NCBI RefSeq assembly: GCF_001633165.1
Contig: NZ_CP015418.1
Location: 2,418,001-2,482,000, forward strand
Reading direction: 5' to 3'
Source of the DNA: Rhodovulum sulfidophilum DSM 1374
GTDB taxonomy: Bacteria > Pseudomonadota > Alphaproteobacteria > Rhodobacterales > Rhodobacteraceae
DNA length: 64,000 nt
Shown in pieces: positions 46,026 through 55,622 of the stretch. Both the position numbers and the translations under genes were made by a program. The notes under the pieces were generated by a model, which had not been told where the DNA came from, made no database searches, and saw nothing but the letters and a program-made list of their open reading frames with translations. How positions within the stretch are numbered: the stretch's first letter is position 1; every line of letters starts with the position of its first letter.

Positions 46026-46717
46026 TGCAGCCCTATCTGGTCTTCAGTATCACAGCGTCGCTGGGCGCTATGGGCGAGTTGGCCGGGCATGAGCGGCGCG
46101 GTTCCCTGATCTGGCCTGGCCGGTCCGCGATCCTAGGGCTTCTGGGCGCCGCGATGGGGATCGAGCGCGGCGGCGACTTCTCGAAGTTGGACGAGCTCGG
46201 TCTGGCCGTTGCCGTGTTCGATACGGGCGCGCCCCTGCGTGACTACCACACCGTGGAAACCGTGCCCTCGGCTGCGGCGAAGCATCCCAATTCCCGCCCC
46301 GAGGCGCTTGCTGCGGCGCGGGGGCGTACCAACACGACCATTACCCTACGGGACTATCGTGCCGGGCCACTTTATGGGATCGCTGTCTGGGGAGAGGAAC
46401 TCGATGCGATTGCTGCCGCTCTGAGGCGCCCCCGTTACACCCTCTATCTCGGCCGAAAGTCCTGCCCCCTCGCGGCCCCCCCGGGGGCAAAGGTGGTCGA
46501 CACCGTGTCGGCAGAGGAGGCGCTGACCCATCTGGATCTGCCGCCATGGCGCAGGCTGGATCGTCGTGGCGCACCCGTCGCCGCCAGGCTTCTTGTTTGC
46601 GGCTCGGAAGAGGGCGAGATCGTCCACGACGTTCCCGGCGACCGGCGACACCGGCATTTCACGCCCCGCCGCGTCACGGTTCGTAACGTCGAAATCGTTC
46701 CCGGAGGCGCTGGATGA
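46025..46717 (+). CDS. casD: Cascade 5'-handle-binding subunit Cas5e
   Basis: A 230-residue RAMP protein that caps the crRNA 5' end. Features are YLVFSITASLGAMGELAGHERRGSLIWPGRSAILGLLGAAMGIERG at the N-terminus and the conserved RPRYTLYLGRKSCPLAAPPG. Starts with ATG within casC's TGA (TGATG) and overlaps casE by four bases. Confidence 0.94.
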   Translation: MQPYLVFSITASLGAMGELAGHERRGSLIWPGRSAILGLLGAAMGIERGGDFSKLDELGLAVAVFDTGAPLRDYHTVETVPSAAAKHPNSRPEALAAARGRTNTTITLRDYRAGPLYGIAVWGEELDAIAAALRRPRYTLYLGRKSCPLAAPPGAKVVDTVSAEEALTHLDLPPWRRLDRRGAPVAARLLVCGSEEGEIVHDVPGDRRHRHFTPRRVTVRNVEIVPGGAG

Positions 46718-47385
46718 CCCTCTATCTCAGCCGCATCCGCCTGTCGCGCAGCCCCTCGGCCCAAGCCCTTTCGGGGTTGTTGTCGCCACCCGCTAGCGGC
46801 CCGCGCAGATCGGCCCATCACAAGCTTCTTTGGGCCGCCTTCGCCGACGGCCCCGACCGCCGCCGGGATTTTCTCTGGCGGGAAGATCACGACGGCGACT
46901 TTCTCACGCTCTCGGAACGACCGCCTCAGCCGATGGATCTGTTTGAGCCGCATCAAGTGAAGGACTTTGCGCCCGCCTTGGCTTCCGGAGCGTTGCTCGA
47001 CTTTACCTTGCGCGCCAATGCCACGCGGATGAAACGGGGCGGAAAGCGTGTCGACGTGGTGATGGATGCGCTGTACGGACTGCCGAAAGGTGCCCGCGCA
47101 GCTGAGCGCATGATCGTGGCCGGGCGTGAGGGCAAAGCTTGGCTTGAACGGCAGGGCGAGACCGCCGGGTTTGAGGTGATCAGAGCGGAAGCCGACGACT
47201 ACGCGACCGAGGTGCTGCCGGGCTATCGCGGTCCACGGAAGGGGCAGCCGCAATTCGGGATCGTCGATCTTTCGGGCCGGATTGAAATCGGCGATCCAGC
47301 AGCTTTCCTCGGGCAGCTTGCCCGTGGGTTCGGGCGCGCCAAGGCCTTCGGCTGCGGCCTGATGCTGATCCGGCGCGCGTCGTGA
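46714..47385 (+). CDS. casE: Pre-crRNA endonuclease Cas6e
   Basis: A 223-residue RAMP ribonuclease that cuts the repeat RNA and stays bound to the 3' hairpin. The N-terminal MTLYLSRIRLSRSPSAQAL and the C-terminal glycine-rich loop RGFGRAKAFGCGLMLIRRA are characteristic, the latter binding the repeat hairpin. The catalytic His is probably in AHHKLLWAAFAD near residue 30. Matches the palindromic I-E repeat in the array. Confidence 0.94.
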   Translation: MTLYLSRIRLSRSPSAQALSGLLSPPASGPRRSAHHKLLWAAFADGPDRRRDFLWREDHDGDFLTLSERPPQPMDLFEPHQVKDFAPALASGALLDFTLRANATRMKRGGKRVDVVMDALYGLPKGARAAERMIVAGREGKAWLERQGETAGFEVIRAEADDYATEVLPGYRGPRKGQPQFGIVDLSGRIEIGDPAAFLGQLARGFGRAKAFGCGLMLIRRAS

Positions 47386-48326
47386 GCGAGGGAAATCTCC
47401 CGGGCCTCGCACCGCCGCGGCCCATTTCTCTCAAGGACAGATCCTCGCTAGTGTTCGTTGAACGCGCCCAGCTCGACGTGGCAGACGGCGCTTTTGTTGC
47501 CGTCAACGCCGACGGCACGCGGACACAGATTCCTGTTGGCGGGCTGGCGGGGATCATGCTCGAGCCGGGGGCGCGGATCTCTCACGCCGCGGTGGCGCTA
47601 GCGGCCCGCGTCGGCACCCTGATCACCTGGATCGGGGAAGGGGGCGTGCGGCTCTATTCCGCCGGGCAACCGGGAGGGGCGCGCTCGGACCGGCTGCTGT
47701 GGCAGGCATCCATCGCGCTCGACGATGCCGCAAGGCTGCGGGTGGTCCGAAAGATGTTCGCACTACGTTTCGGAGAAGAGGCACCGTCGCGGCGATCGAT
47801 CGATCAGTTGCGGGGTATAGAGGGCGTGCGGGTCCGTGAATCCTATACTCTCCTGGCCAGACAATACGGTGTCGACTGGAGGCGCCGATCCTATGACCCG
47901 AAGGATTGGGAAGCAGGCGATGTGCCGAACCGTTGTCTGTCTGCGGCGACGGCCTGCCTGCACGGGCTGACCGAGGCGGCGGTGCTGGCCGCAGGTTACG
48001 CTCCTGCCATCGGGTTCCTGCATACCGGCAAGCCTCTCTCTTTCGTCTATGACATCGCCGATCTCTACAAACTGGAAACCGTTGTGCCGGAAGCTTTCCG
48101 GATCGCGGGGCAGGCGGGGAAGGGCAGGCTCGACATGGCGCCGGACCGGGCCGTCCGCCTCGCCTGTCGTGACGCCTTTCGTCGTACTGGCCTGCTAAAG
48201 AGGATCATTCCTGCCATCGAGGAGGTTCTCTCGGCCGGAAACCTTCCTCGTCCCGAGCCGCCGCCCGAGGCCGTTTCTCCCGCTTTTCCCGATGCGCCGC
48301 CGACGGGCGATGCCGGTCACCGATAG
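47382..48326 (+). CDS. cas1: CRISPR adaptation integrase Cas1e
   Basis: Inserts spacers together with Cas2. The 314-residue protein carries the metal ligands: Glu in GIEGVRVRESY, His in GFLHTGKPLSF and Asp in VYDIADLYKLE. The GTG start overlaps casE (GTGA). A proline-rich tail of about 25 residues (PRPEPPPEAVSPAFP) extends beyond the core, as in many I-E Cas1 proteins. Confidence 0.96.
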   Translation: MSEGNLPGLAPPRPISLKDRSSLVFVERAQLDVADGAFVAVNADGTRTQIPVGGLAGIMLEPGARISHAAVALAARVGTLITWIGEGGVRLYSAGQPGGARSDRLLWQASIALDDAARLRVVRKMFALRFGEEAPSRRSIDQLRGIEGVRVRESYTLLARQYGVDWRRRSYDPKDWEAGDVPNRCLSAATACLHGLTEAAVLAAGYAPAIGFLHTGKPLSFVYDIADLYKLETVVPEAFRIAGQAGKGRLDMAPDRAVRLACRDAFRRTGLLKRIIPAIEEVLSAGNLPRPEPPPEAVSPAFPDAPPTGDAGHR

Positions 48327-48620
<294 letters not shown>

Positions 48621-48686
48621 GCGGAAGAGGACGGTAGGTTCTTTGACATCGTGAAAAATTTTTTAGATCAACGGTTTGCAGTAAGA
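48621..48686 (+). promoter_or_regulatory. CRISPR leader
   Basis: Sixty-six bases between cas2 and the first repeat, with an A/T-rich part (GTGAAAAATTTTTTAGATCAACG) directly before it. New spacers are added at this end, and the array promoter should lie here or in cas2. Position, orientation and composition fit; no integration-host-factor site was assigned. Confidence 0.65.
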
Positions 48687-50300
48687 CTGTTCCCCGCACA
48701 CGCGGGGATGAACCGGCGATGCAAAAAATGGGGGTCGTCACAAAAGACTGTTCCCCGCACACGCGGGGATGAACCGGGGGGTGGCGAGAGGGCGCCGCCG
48801 GGCATAGACTGTTCCCCGCACACGCGGGGATGAACCGCTGGTGAGCGTCAACCTGGACAGCCTGACATACTGTTCCCCGCACACGCGGGGATGAACCGCG
48901 CCGACCCCCGGTCGCGTCTGCCAGGTATTCCTGTTCCCCGCACACGCGGGGATGAACCGTTGTTACGCCAGAGCGCCGTCCCGTAATCTGCCTGTTCCCC
49001 GCACACGCGGGGATGAACCGTGCGATCTGGTGGCGCGGGGTCTGCCGCCACTCTGTTCCCCGCACACGCGGGGATGAACCGGGGAAAGTCAGGCTCCGCG
49101 TTCACAATGGCGCCTGTTCCCCGCACACGCGGGGATGAACCGCGCTCAGCAAACATGCGCAGGCTGTCGATGCCCTGTTCCCCGCACACGCGGGGATGAA
49201 CCGCCTATGTGGTCTTCTCTGATCCAAGAAATTGCCTGTTCCCCGCACACGCGGGGATGAACCGGGGGGTTACACAGGCGGGGTTACTCTGGACGGCTGT
49301 TCCCCGCACACGCGGGGATGAACCGATGAAAGCTTGATCTTATGGCCGCTGCAATTGCTGTTCCCCGCACACGCGGGGATGAACCGACCGATTGCTCTGC
49401 GGCCGGGGGCGTTCTTTCCTGTTCCCCGCACACGCGGGGATGAACCGAGCCCCATCCACGCCCGCAGTCTGCAATCCGGCTGTTCCCCGCACACGCGGGG
49501 ATGAACCGGCATTGGAAAGGCGGGGGAATAGATATGCCCCCTGTTCCCCGCACACGCGGGGATGAACCGGCGCTGCCGCCCTCCATCCAAGCCCGGCTCA
49601 TCTGTTCCCCGCACACGCGGGGATGAACCGATCTGCCACCCGAGAGCGGCTAGTGCGTGCGCCTGTTCCCCGCACACGCGGGGATGAACCGTACCCGGTC
49701 ACCAACATGCCGAAGGTGGGCGACTGTTCCCCGCACACGCGGGGATGAACCGATGAAAAGGACGCGAAAAAATGGCAAATAGCTCTGTTCCCCGCACACG
49801 CGGGGATGAACCGGGGCGGCAGGCGGTCGAGGCCCGGATGCGCGCCTGTTCCCCGCACACGCGGGGATGAACCGACACCCTGGCACGCGCAGGACGGGTG
49901 GGAATACTGTTCCCCGCACACGCGGGGATGAACCGCACCATGGCGACCTGAGCGCGGCCGAGGTCAACTGTTCCCCGCACACGCGGGGATGAACCGGGCA
50001 GCCGCGATCCGGAGGCGTGGATCTCCGACTGTTCCCCGCACACGCGGGGATGAACCGCCCCTTGCCCGTAGGCTGGGGACCATGGTCGGCTGTTCCCCGC
50101 ACACGCGGGGATGAGCCGCCGGAAGACCACATCAGTGTCTGGCTCACCACCTGTTCCCCGCACACGCGGGGATGAACCGCGGATGCGCCGGGCGCAGGGA
50201 AAGGAGTGAGGCTGTTCCCCGCACACGCGGGGATGAATCGGAGGAGTCGGCCGCACTCTGATAGAAAGTTCCCGTTCTCTGCGCGCCTGGGAGTGAAGCG
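48687..50300 (+). CRISPR. Type I-E CRISPR array, 26 repeats and 25 spacers plus a decayed terminal repeat
   Basis: Repeats of 29 bp beginning CTGTTCCCCGCACACGCG and ending GGGGATGAACCG recur every 61 bp from 48687 to 50240, giving 25 spacers of 32 bp. Repeat 24 (ATGAGCCG) and repeat 26 (ATGAATCG) have one change near the 3' end. A 27th, strongly decayed copy (GTTCTCTGCGCGCC...GTGAAGCG) lies at 50272-50300 after a 31-base gap. The palindromic CCCCGC-ACAC-GCGGGG stem is the Cas6e substrate. Decay at the leader-distal end shows the leader is on the left. Confidence 0.97.
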
Positions 50301-50380
50301 AGAGCTTGCTAATCATTCCGAATGACTTCCGGTTGTGGTGTACAAAAGCGTCGCGTGGCCGTGCGTCAGCGCTCAACAGA

Positions 50381-50704
50381 TTAACTCCCTCTGACCGCTT
50401 CGCCGATCCGCCGCGCGATCTCGCCGGGCGAGGGGGCGATCCATCCGATCAGGGCGACCAGCACGATCCAGGGCGGGATGACATTGACGATGACGGTCTC
50501 GACGCGGTCGGCGCGGAGGCGGTTCTCGGACTGCTCCTGGCGGATCTCGCGGGCGCGCGGCCGAACGATGCTGGGCGCGTTCTCGACCTTCTGGCCCTGC
50601 ACGTTTTCGGCCCCGGCCTGGACATTCGCGGCGAGGTTGGGGCCAAGCGGCGCGGGCAGCCCGCCGCATCCGGCCAGCAGCAGCGCCGCGAGGAGCGCCC
50701 TCAT
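50381..50704 (-). CDS. Phage spanin-like lipoprotein, prophage 2
   Basis: A 107-residue counterpart of the protein at 31817, with the same lipobox (MRALLAALLLAGCGG), coiled part and C-terminal membrane helix (VIVNVIPPWIVLVALIGWIAPS). The last residues differ (GEAVRGS), and homology between the two elements ends within a few bases of its stop codon. Beyond it lie 80 bases and then the CRISPR array. Confidence 0.7.
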   Translation of the reverse strand: MRALLAALLLAGCGGLPAPLGPNLAANVQAGAENVQGQKVENAPSIVRPRAREIRQEQSENRLRADRVETVIVNVIPPWIVLVALIGWIAPSPGEIARRIGEAVRGS

Positions 50705-51210
50705 GCGCCGTCCCAGCGGAACGGGACATTGGCCGGAACGCCGTCGAGCCCCTCATGGCAGAGCTGCCGGGCCTTGTTGCGGCGGATAAGGAGCCCCCGC
50801 ACACCCTTGCCCCCGGCAAAACGCCAGCGCGGGAGCTCGTCGCAGGCGCCGCGCAGATCGCCCGCATTGAGCTTGCGGATCAGCGTCGAGCGTGCCGCCG
50901 CGCCGAGGCCCACATTATAGGCCCAGTCGAGGATCGCGACATAGCTCCGGGCGGGGATCCGGTCCTCGAGGGGATCCGCGATCAGCCGGTCGAGCCCGGT
51001 CTCGACCTCGGCCAGGCGGTCGGCGAACATCGCCCGGCACTCCGCGGGCGTATAGCTGTCGCCTATCTCCACGCCGCGCGTTTCGCCGAAGCAGACGGTC
51101 GGCACGCCCACGATGTCGAGATAGGCCTCTGTCTTCAGGCCCTCATTGCCGCCGATGAAGCTCAGCGCGAGGGCGGTGGCGGCCGCGCCGCGTTTCAGGA
51201 TCCTGCGCAT
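50701..51210 (-). CDS. Phage endolysin, GH24 lysozyme, prophage 2
   Basis: A 169-residue muramidase. The catalytic part GGNEGLKTEAYLDIVGVPTVCFGETRG is unchanged from the prophage 1 copy except for conservative replacements (M/V, A/E). The N-terminal signal-anchor MRRILKRGAAATALALSFIGG is also kept. Overlaps the spanin gene by four bases. Intact, with no sign of decay. Confidence 0.88.
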   Translation of the reverse strand: MRRILKRGAAATALALSFIGGNEGLKTEAYLDIVGVPTVCFGETRGVEIGDSYTPAECRAMFADRLAEVETGLDRLIADPLEDRIPARSYVAILDWAYNVGLGAAARSTLIRKLNAGDLRGACDELPRWRFAGGKGVRGLLIRRNKARQLCHEGLDGVPANVPFRWDGA

Positions 51211-51214
51211 CGGC

Positions 51215-51427
51215 TCACTCCATCCTCTGGGCGATCAGCCGGGCGGCGAAGGCAGCCGCGGTCACCAGCGCCGAGAGCCCGGCGAAGAGGCCGCGCGGGA
51301 TGCCCAGCAGATCGGGAGAGGCGAGCGAGAGCCCGGCCTCACAGCCCGAGAGCAGGCCCGCGAGCAGGATGAGACGGATCGACCAGGCGCGCCGGATCAG
51401 CGCGCGCCACTGGGGCACGAGGTGCAT
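51215..51427 (-). CDS. Phage holin-like small membrane protein, prophage 2
   Basis: Seventy residues, differing from the 32657 copy at a few sites (Q for H at 5, L for I in LILLAGLL). Two membrane segments and a basic end remain. Four bases upstream of the endolysin start in the same transcript. Confidence 0.7.
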   Translation of the reverse strand: MHLVPQWRALIRRAWSIRLILLAGLLSGCEAGLSLASPDLLGIPRGLFAGLSALVTAAAFAARLIAQRME

Positions 51428-51451
51428 GGGGAATCTCCTGTGGCTGGGGGA

Positions 51452-51739
51452 TCAGCGCGGGACGCGCTGCAGGACGGTCTTGATGTCGGCGCGAAGCTCG
51501 CGCAGCAGCGCGTTGGTCTCCTCGCGGTCGCGCTGACGGGCGGCGAGATCCTCGGCGCGCTGCCGTTGCCAGCGGGCCTCGAGGGCGCGAATCTCCTCGG
51601 CCAGCCGGGCGGTCTCGCGGTCGAGCGCGGCGGTATTGGTGCGGGCGCGCGCCTCGAGGCGCACCGACCAGACGGCCAGCCCGAGCAGCGAGAGCATCAC
51701 CGCCCACCAGTCCCGGATCTGCGTGGTCAGTTCCTGCAT
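51452..51739 (-). CDS. DUF2730-like phage membrane/coiled-coil protein, prophage 2
   Basis: Ninety-five residues identical in sequence to the protein at 32895-33182 as far as I can compare, including the membrane helix and coiled coil. The start at ATG 51739 fixes the start in prophage 1, where a longer frame exists upstream. Confidence 0.7.
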   Translation of the reverse strand: MQELTTQIRDWWAVMLSLLGLAVWSVRLEARARTNTAALDRETARLAEEIRALEARWQRQRAEDLAARQRDREETNALLRELRADIKTVLQRVPR

Positions 51740-51773
51740 GGCGGGCTCCGGCGCGACGCGATTGCCGCCGGGA

Positions 51774-52583
51774 TCACGGCATCAGATCCAGCGGAAAGTA
51801 GGTTTTCCGTCTGACCAGAACGACTGTGCCATGCCGGAGATAAAATTCCGCATTGATACGGGCCCTGTTGTATTTGTAGTAGCTTTGATCGATCGTGCTT
51901 TTCCCACGCTCGGTCAAAAACGGCCCGCTCAAGCCGTAAATCACCGTATATCTGCGATCTCTGTCCTGATAAGTGTTTGAAAGAATGGTGCCATAATCTC
52001 GCCATTCCGATCTGTCCGGGATGTAGACTTCCAAAGTGATATCGCTGCGTGAACTGTTCGTTTGCACATCGATCAGGTAAAGCCTGTATTCGTACTCACC
52101 GGGGGAAAGCTCGGGGGTCTCGATATATTGGCCGCTGTTTCCGTTCATGGCGTGATCCCAGATCACGCCTGTCGCCCCATCGCCCACCCGCGCCGCATCA
52201 TGGGGATGCCAGACGGCCTCGTTGACGGGGGCCCCCGTGGCTCTCACCCGCGCATCGATGGCGGCGGCCAGGATCTGTCCCGTGACAGCGCCGTAGATGT
52301 CGGAAAACGCATCCTTCGCCTGCGCCTCTGTCAGCTGGTTCACCCCGGCCGGAACGAAGCTGCCGGAGGCGAAGGAGCCCAGCGTGATCCAGCCATTATT
52401 GGCGATGTTGCGCATCTTCAGGGCGTGGGCGGCGGTATCGACCCAGATCATGCCGGCCGCGGTCTCGGCGGGCGGGGTCGCGCCCGCATTGCCGCTCTGG
52501 ATCGCGGAAAGCACGCCCTGCAGCATGGCGAAGGCCTGGGCCTTGGTATGGCCGGTGTCGAGCAGATAGGTGGCTTGGGTCAT
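51774..52583 (-). CDS. Tail fibre-like protein, different C-terminal tip
   Basis: A 269-residue protein. Its first about 115 residues match the fibre at 33253 with few changes. From residue about 116 on it differs completely: HDAARVGDGATGVIWDHAMNGNSGQYIETPELSPGEYEYRLYL and a basic, Tyr-rich end (YYKYNRARINAEFYLRHGTVVLVRRKTYFPL). The DNA of this tip (51780-52100) is clearly lower in GC than the flanking constant part, pointing to exchange of the receptor-binding domain. Intact. Confidence 0.68.
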   Translation of the reverse strand: MTQATYLLDTGHTKAQAFAMLQGVLSAIQSGNAGATPPAETAAGMIWVDTAAHALKMRNIANNGWITLGSFASGSFVPAGVNQLTEAQAKDAFSDIYGAVTGQILAAAIDARVRATGAPVNEAVWHPHDAARVGDGATGVIWDHAMNGNSGQYIETPELSPGEYEYRLYLIDVQTNSSRSDITLEVYIPDRSEWRDYGTILSNTYQDRDRRYTVIYGLSGPFLTERGKSTIDQSYYKYNRARINAEFYLRHGTVVLVRRKTYFPLDLMP

Positions 52584-52590
52584 GTCATCC

Positions 52591-55230
52591 TCATGCGGCC
52601 TGGAGGGCGGTCACGGTCAGGCCCGTGATGCCGATGGTGTAATCGGGGCTCTCGACGCTCAGGACCGCGCGGAAGCGGAAGGCCCGGCCCGAGAAATCGG
52701 CGGCATCGAAGCTCTGCCAGGGCCCCCAGCGGGCGGTGTCGGGATCGGTTTCTAGGGCGTCATCGGTGACCGAGACCTGCAGGTCGACATCGCCATAGGC
52801 ATCCGTCGATCCGAGCCAGAGCCGGGCATCGGGCGGTGTCCACATCGCCGTGCCGGAGGGGCGCCAGAACAGGTCCCGGGCCTCCGAGATCAGGAGTTCG
52901 ATATCCGAGATCAGCCGCACCGGCTGGACCGCGCCCAGATCGATCCGGCCCGCGAAGGCATAGCGCGCGCGGGTCTGGCCCGGTGCCATCGCCAGCACGC
53001 CGCCCGCAGCACTGCAGCCGGTGGCGGTCCCCGCGAAGCCCGGGGCCTCGGCCAGGGTGGCGACGGTCGTGGTCGGGATGATCGAGGCGGCGCGGACCGC
53101 GATCCCCGAGACCGGGCCGGGCGTGCCCATCGCGTCATAGGGGCGCGCGAGATAGGTGCCGGATTTGAGCGGCAGGGTCGCCTCGGTGACGCCGCCCGAG
53201 ACCGATTTGCCGATGCCGGTCGAGCTCTGCCAGCTGGCGCCCGTCTGCGCGGTCGCGTGGCGGAACTCGATCCGGCCGCCCTGGCGCACGTCGAGCGACG
53301 GGTGCCGGTCCCAGCGCAGCATCGCCACCGCACCCCCCGAGGCCTGGACCGAGAGCCCGGTGATGGCGCGAGGCGGGGCGTTTTCGCCCTGCACGGCGGC
53401 GGCGCCTGCCCAGGCCCAGTCCGACCAGATGCCGCGCGCGTTCCGGCCGCGCACGCCGAAGGCATAGGGGCCGGGCGCGACATCGTCGATCATGTCCTCG
53501 GGCGTGTCGGTCAGCCCGCGCAGCGTGGGCTCGGCGGCCGAGACCGGGCGCCAGGCGAATTGCCAGGTGTCGACGAAGGGATTGTCGGTCATGGCCGCCA
53601 GCCGCACCCGGGTCTTGACCCCGCCGCCGCCGCGCGTCTCGTACAATTCCTCGGTCATGGTCGGCGCCGAGACCACCGGTTTGGCGGTCGGCGAGGGCAG
53701 GGTGGGCACACCGCCCGCGGGCTTGGGCATCTCCTCCGAGGTCCGCCAGTCGAAGATCGCGGGACCGGTCTCGATGCAGCTGAGGGTAACGCGGACCCCG
53801 TCCTTGCCGATATGGACGGTGCGGCCGGTGACCTCGAAGGTCTTGGCCGTCCAGCCCCGGCGCGGCAGGCTCACCCGGATGTTGTCGCCGAGCCGGACCG
53901 GCCAGGCGGCAAGCGAACAGGGCAGCGTGACCTGTTTCTGGCGGCGGCCCTTCAGCAGCGCCAGCTTCATCAGCCGCTGGCCGCGGGCAAAGCCGGTCTC
54001 GCCGGGCAGCTCGCCCATGTCGAGCACCAGCGGCTCGCCATTATCGGCGGCGATATAGGTGGCGCTGTCCAGCACCGGCAGGTCGGTCACGACATGCTCG
54101 TTTTCCGGATCGGCATATTGCGCCTTCACGGTGTTGAACTGCTCCTCGAAGGGCTTGCGCGCGGTGACCTGGATGCCGCCGACCAGCATGTCCTCGGTAA
54201 CGGTGAAGGCGGGCTCTTCCCAGGCCGCGCCCCCGACGGTCAGGCGGCCGCGCTCGCAGGTCCACCAGCCGCCCCAGGAGGAGGACAGGTCGTTCAGGTT
54301 CTCGGCCGCGGTGGCCTCGGTCTCGAGCACGCCGTTGAAGGCATAGCGGTCCTCGGTCCTGCCCGAGGCCAGCGGCACCTGTTCCTCGGCCAGGTTGGCC
54401 AGCGCGAGGATCGTGTCCTCGTCGAGATCCCCGGGGCGCCAGCCCGGCCCGCCCCGGAGCTGCGGCGTCAGCATGTAATCGCGCAGGCAGAGCGCCGGAT
54501 TGGTGCTGTATTTTACCTGGCCGTCGCGCGGATCGTAAACGCGCTTGCCACGGCACCTGACCCGGATCTGGGGCGCGCCGCTGGGGAAGAGGTCGCGGTC
54601 GTAATCGGCCTCGAAATAGACATAGGCCACGCCGCGCAGCCGATGCGCCTCGGTCCATTCGCGGGCGGCCGCGACATAGCGGGCCTCGGCCGCCTGATCC
54701 TCGCCGCCATTGTGGACGCAGAGGCGCACGCGGCCTTTGTAATCGCTTCCGACCTGGCCCCAATGATACGGATCGCCGCTGCCCGCGGCTTCATCGCGGC
54801 GGTATTGCGCCTCGGTCCAGACCAGGGTCTCGCCCAGCCAGATCTCGACCGCGCCGTCGATCTCGTGGCAGGCCAGCGGCATGATCGAGTGATAGCGGCG
54901 ATGCGGCTTGCCCCCGGCCTCGGTGGTGGCGCGGGCAACGATGGAGCCCCCGAGCATGCGCTCGCCATAGAGGATCCGGCCCGTCGTCACCGGCTGGATC
55001 CGGTTGAGGGTGATCTCGTCGCGGGTCTTGGCCTGGGGCTTCTTCGCCATCGCCATCTGGATGCCGGTCAGCACGGCCGCGAGCGCAGCCTGGCCCATGA
55101 TGGCGGTCGCGGTCAGCCCGGCCATCCAGCCGCCCGCCGCAACGCCAAGGGCCGCCACCACCGGCGGCATGGCATGGGCGGGTCCGGCCAGCAGGATCAG
55201 CAGCGCGGGAAGGATCAGTCGATACGCCAT
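52591..55230 (-). CDS. Phage tail-tip protein (J / GTA gp15-like), prophage 2
   Basis: An 879-residue protein, closely similar to the prophage 1 copy over its length. The main differences are a shorter N-terminal hydrophobic stretch (MAYRLILPALLILLAGPAHA), a four-residue insertion (DDALETDPDTARW) near the C-terminus and substitutions such as GRVRLCVHNGG for GRVRLRVHNGT. Start ATG 55230, overlapping the NlpC-like gene by 16 bases. Confidence 0.85.
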   Translation of the reverse strand: MAYRLILPALLILLAGPAHAMPPVVAALGVAAGGWMAGLTATAIMGQAALAAVLTGIQMAMAKKPQAKTRDEITLNRIQPVTTGRILYGERMLGGSIVARATTEAGGKPHRRYHSIMPLACHEIDGAVEIWLGETLVWTEAQYRRDEAAGSGDPYHWGQVGSDYKGRVRLCVHNGGEDQAAEARYVAAAREWTEAHRLRGVAYVYFEADYDRDLFPSGAPQIRVRCRGKRVYDPRDGQVKYSTNPALCLRDYMLTPQLRGGPGWRPGDLDEDTILALANLAEEQVPLASGRTEDRYAFNGVLETEATAAENLNDLSSSWGGWWTCERGRLTVGGAAWEEPAFTVTEDMLVGGIQVTARKPFEEQFNTVKAQYADPENEHVVTDLPVLDSATYIAADNGEPLVLDMGELPGETGFARGQRLMKLALLKGRRQKQVTLPCSLAAWPVRLGDNIRVSLPRRGWTAKTFEVTGRTVHIGKDGVRVTLSCIETGPAIFDWRTSEEMPKPAGGVPTLPSPTAKPVVSAPTMTEELYETRGGGGVKTRVRLAAMTDNPFVDTWQFAWRPVSAAEPTLRGLTDTPEDMIDDVAPGPYAFGVRGRNARGIWSDWAWAGAAAVQGENAPPRAITGLSVQASGGAVAMLRWDRHPSLDVRQGGRIEFRHATAQTGASWQSSTGIGKSVSGGVTEATLPLKSGTYLARPYDAMGTPGPVSGIAVRAASIIPTTTVATLAEAPGFAGTATGCSAAGGVLAMAPGQTRARYAFAGRIDLGAVQPVRLISDIELLISEARDLFWRPSGTAMWTPPDARLWLGSTDAYGDVDLQVSVTDDALETDPDTARWGPWQSFDAADFSGRAFRFRAVLSVESPDYTIGITGLTVTALQAA

Positions 55231-55622
55231 GCCGCCTCCGCGGTCAGGACCGGGCGGCGCACCAGGCCGTTCCGGCCCATATGCTGCGCATAGCGCCCCG
55301 TCACCACGCCCATGGCGCCCGGCATCGCGCCCTCGCAGGCGGTCATCACCCAGTCGCCGCGCCGCGCGCCCGCGACCGGCAGCCGCGCCAGATGCGCGTC
55401 GACCAGCGCCTCGATGGAGCCGAAGCCCAAGGACACCAGCACCTTGGCCGCCTGAAACTCGCTGGCATAGGCGGGCAGGCCCGGGATCGGATCTTCCCAG
55501 GTCATGCTCCGGGCGACGGCCCGGCAGAAGCCCAGGCAATCGGCCGTGCCCCAGGCAAAGGGCCGGTCCTCCCAGTCCCGCACCGCCGCCGACAGGCGCC
55601 GCTCCCAGCCCGCGCGCCTCAC
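55215..55622 (-). CDS. NlpC/P60-like tail assembly protein, prophage 2
   Basis: A 135-residue protein from GTG 55622, with the Cys motif WGTADCLGFCRAVA. It differs from the 36754 copy mainly in a short segment (LPAYASEFQAAKVLV for LPDYGSEYGAAKVLV). GTGA overlap with the upstream gene. Confidence 0.7.
   Translation of the reverse strand: MRRAGWERRLSAAVRDWEDRPFAWGTADCLGFCRAVARSMTWEDPIPGLPAYASEFQAAKVLVSLGFGSIEALVDAHLARLPVAGARRGDWVMTACEGAMPGAMGVVTGRYAQHMGRNGLVRRPVLTAEAAWRID

Noticed and set aside
48716..50211. Exact self-targeting spacers against the prophages in this window
   Set aside because: Scanning by eye found only the diverged protein-level match of spacer 7; no exact match seen.
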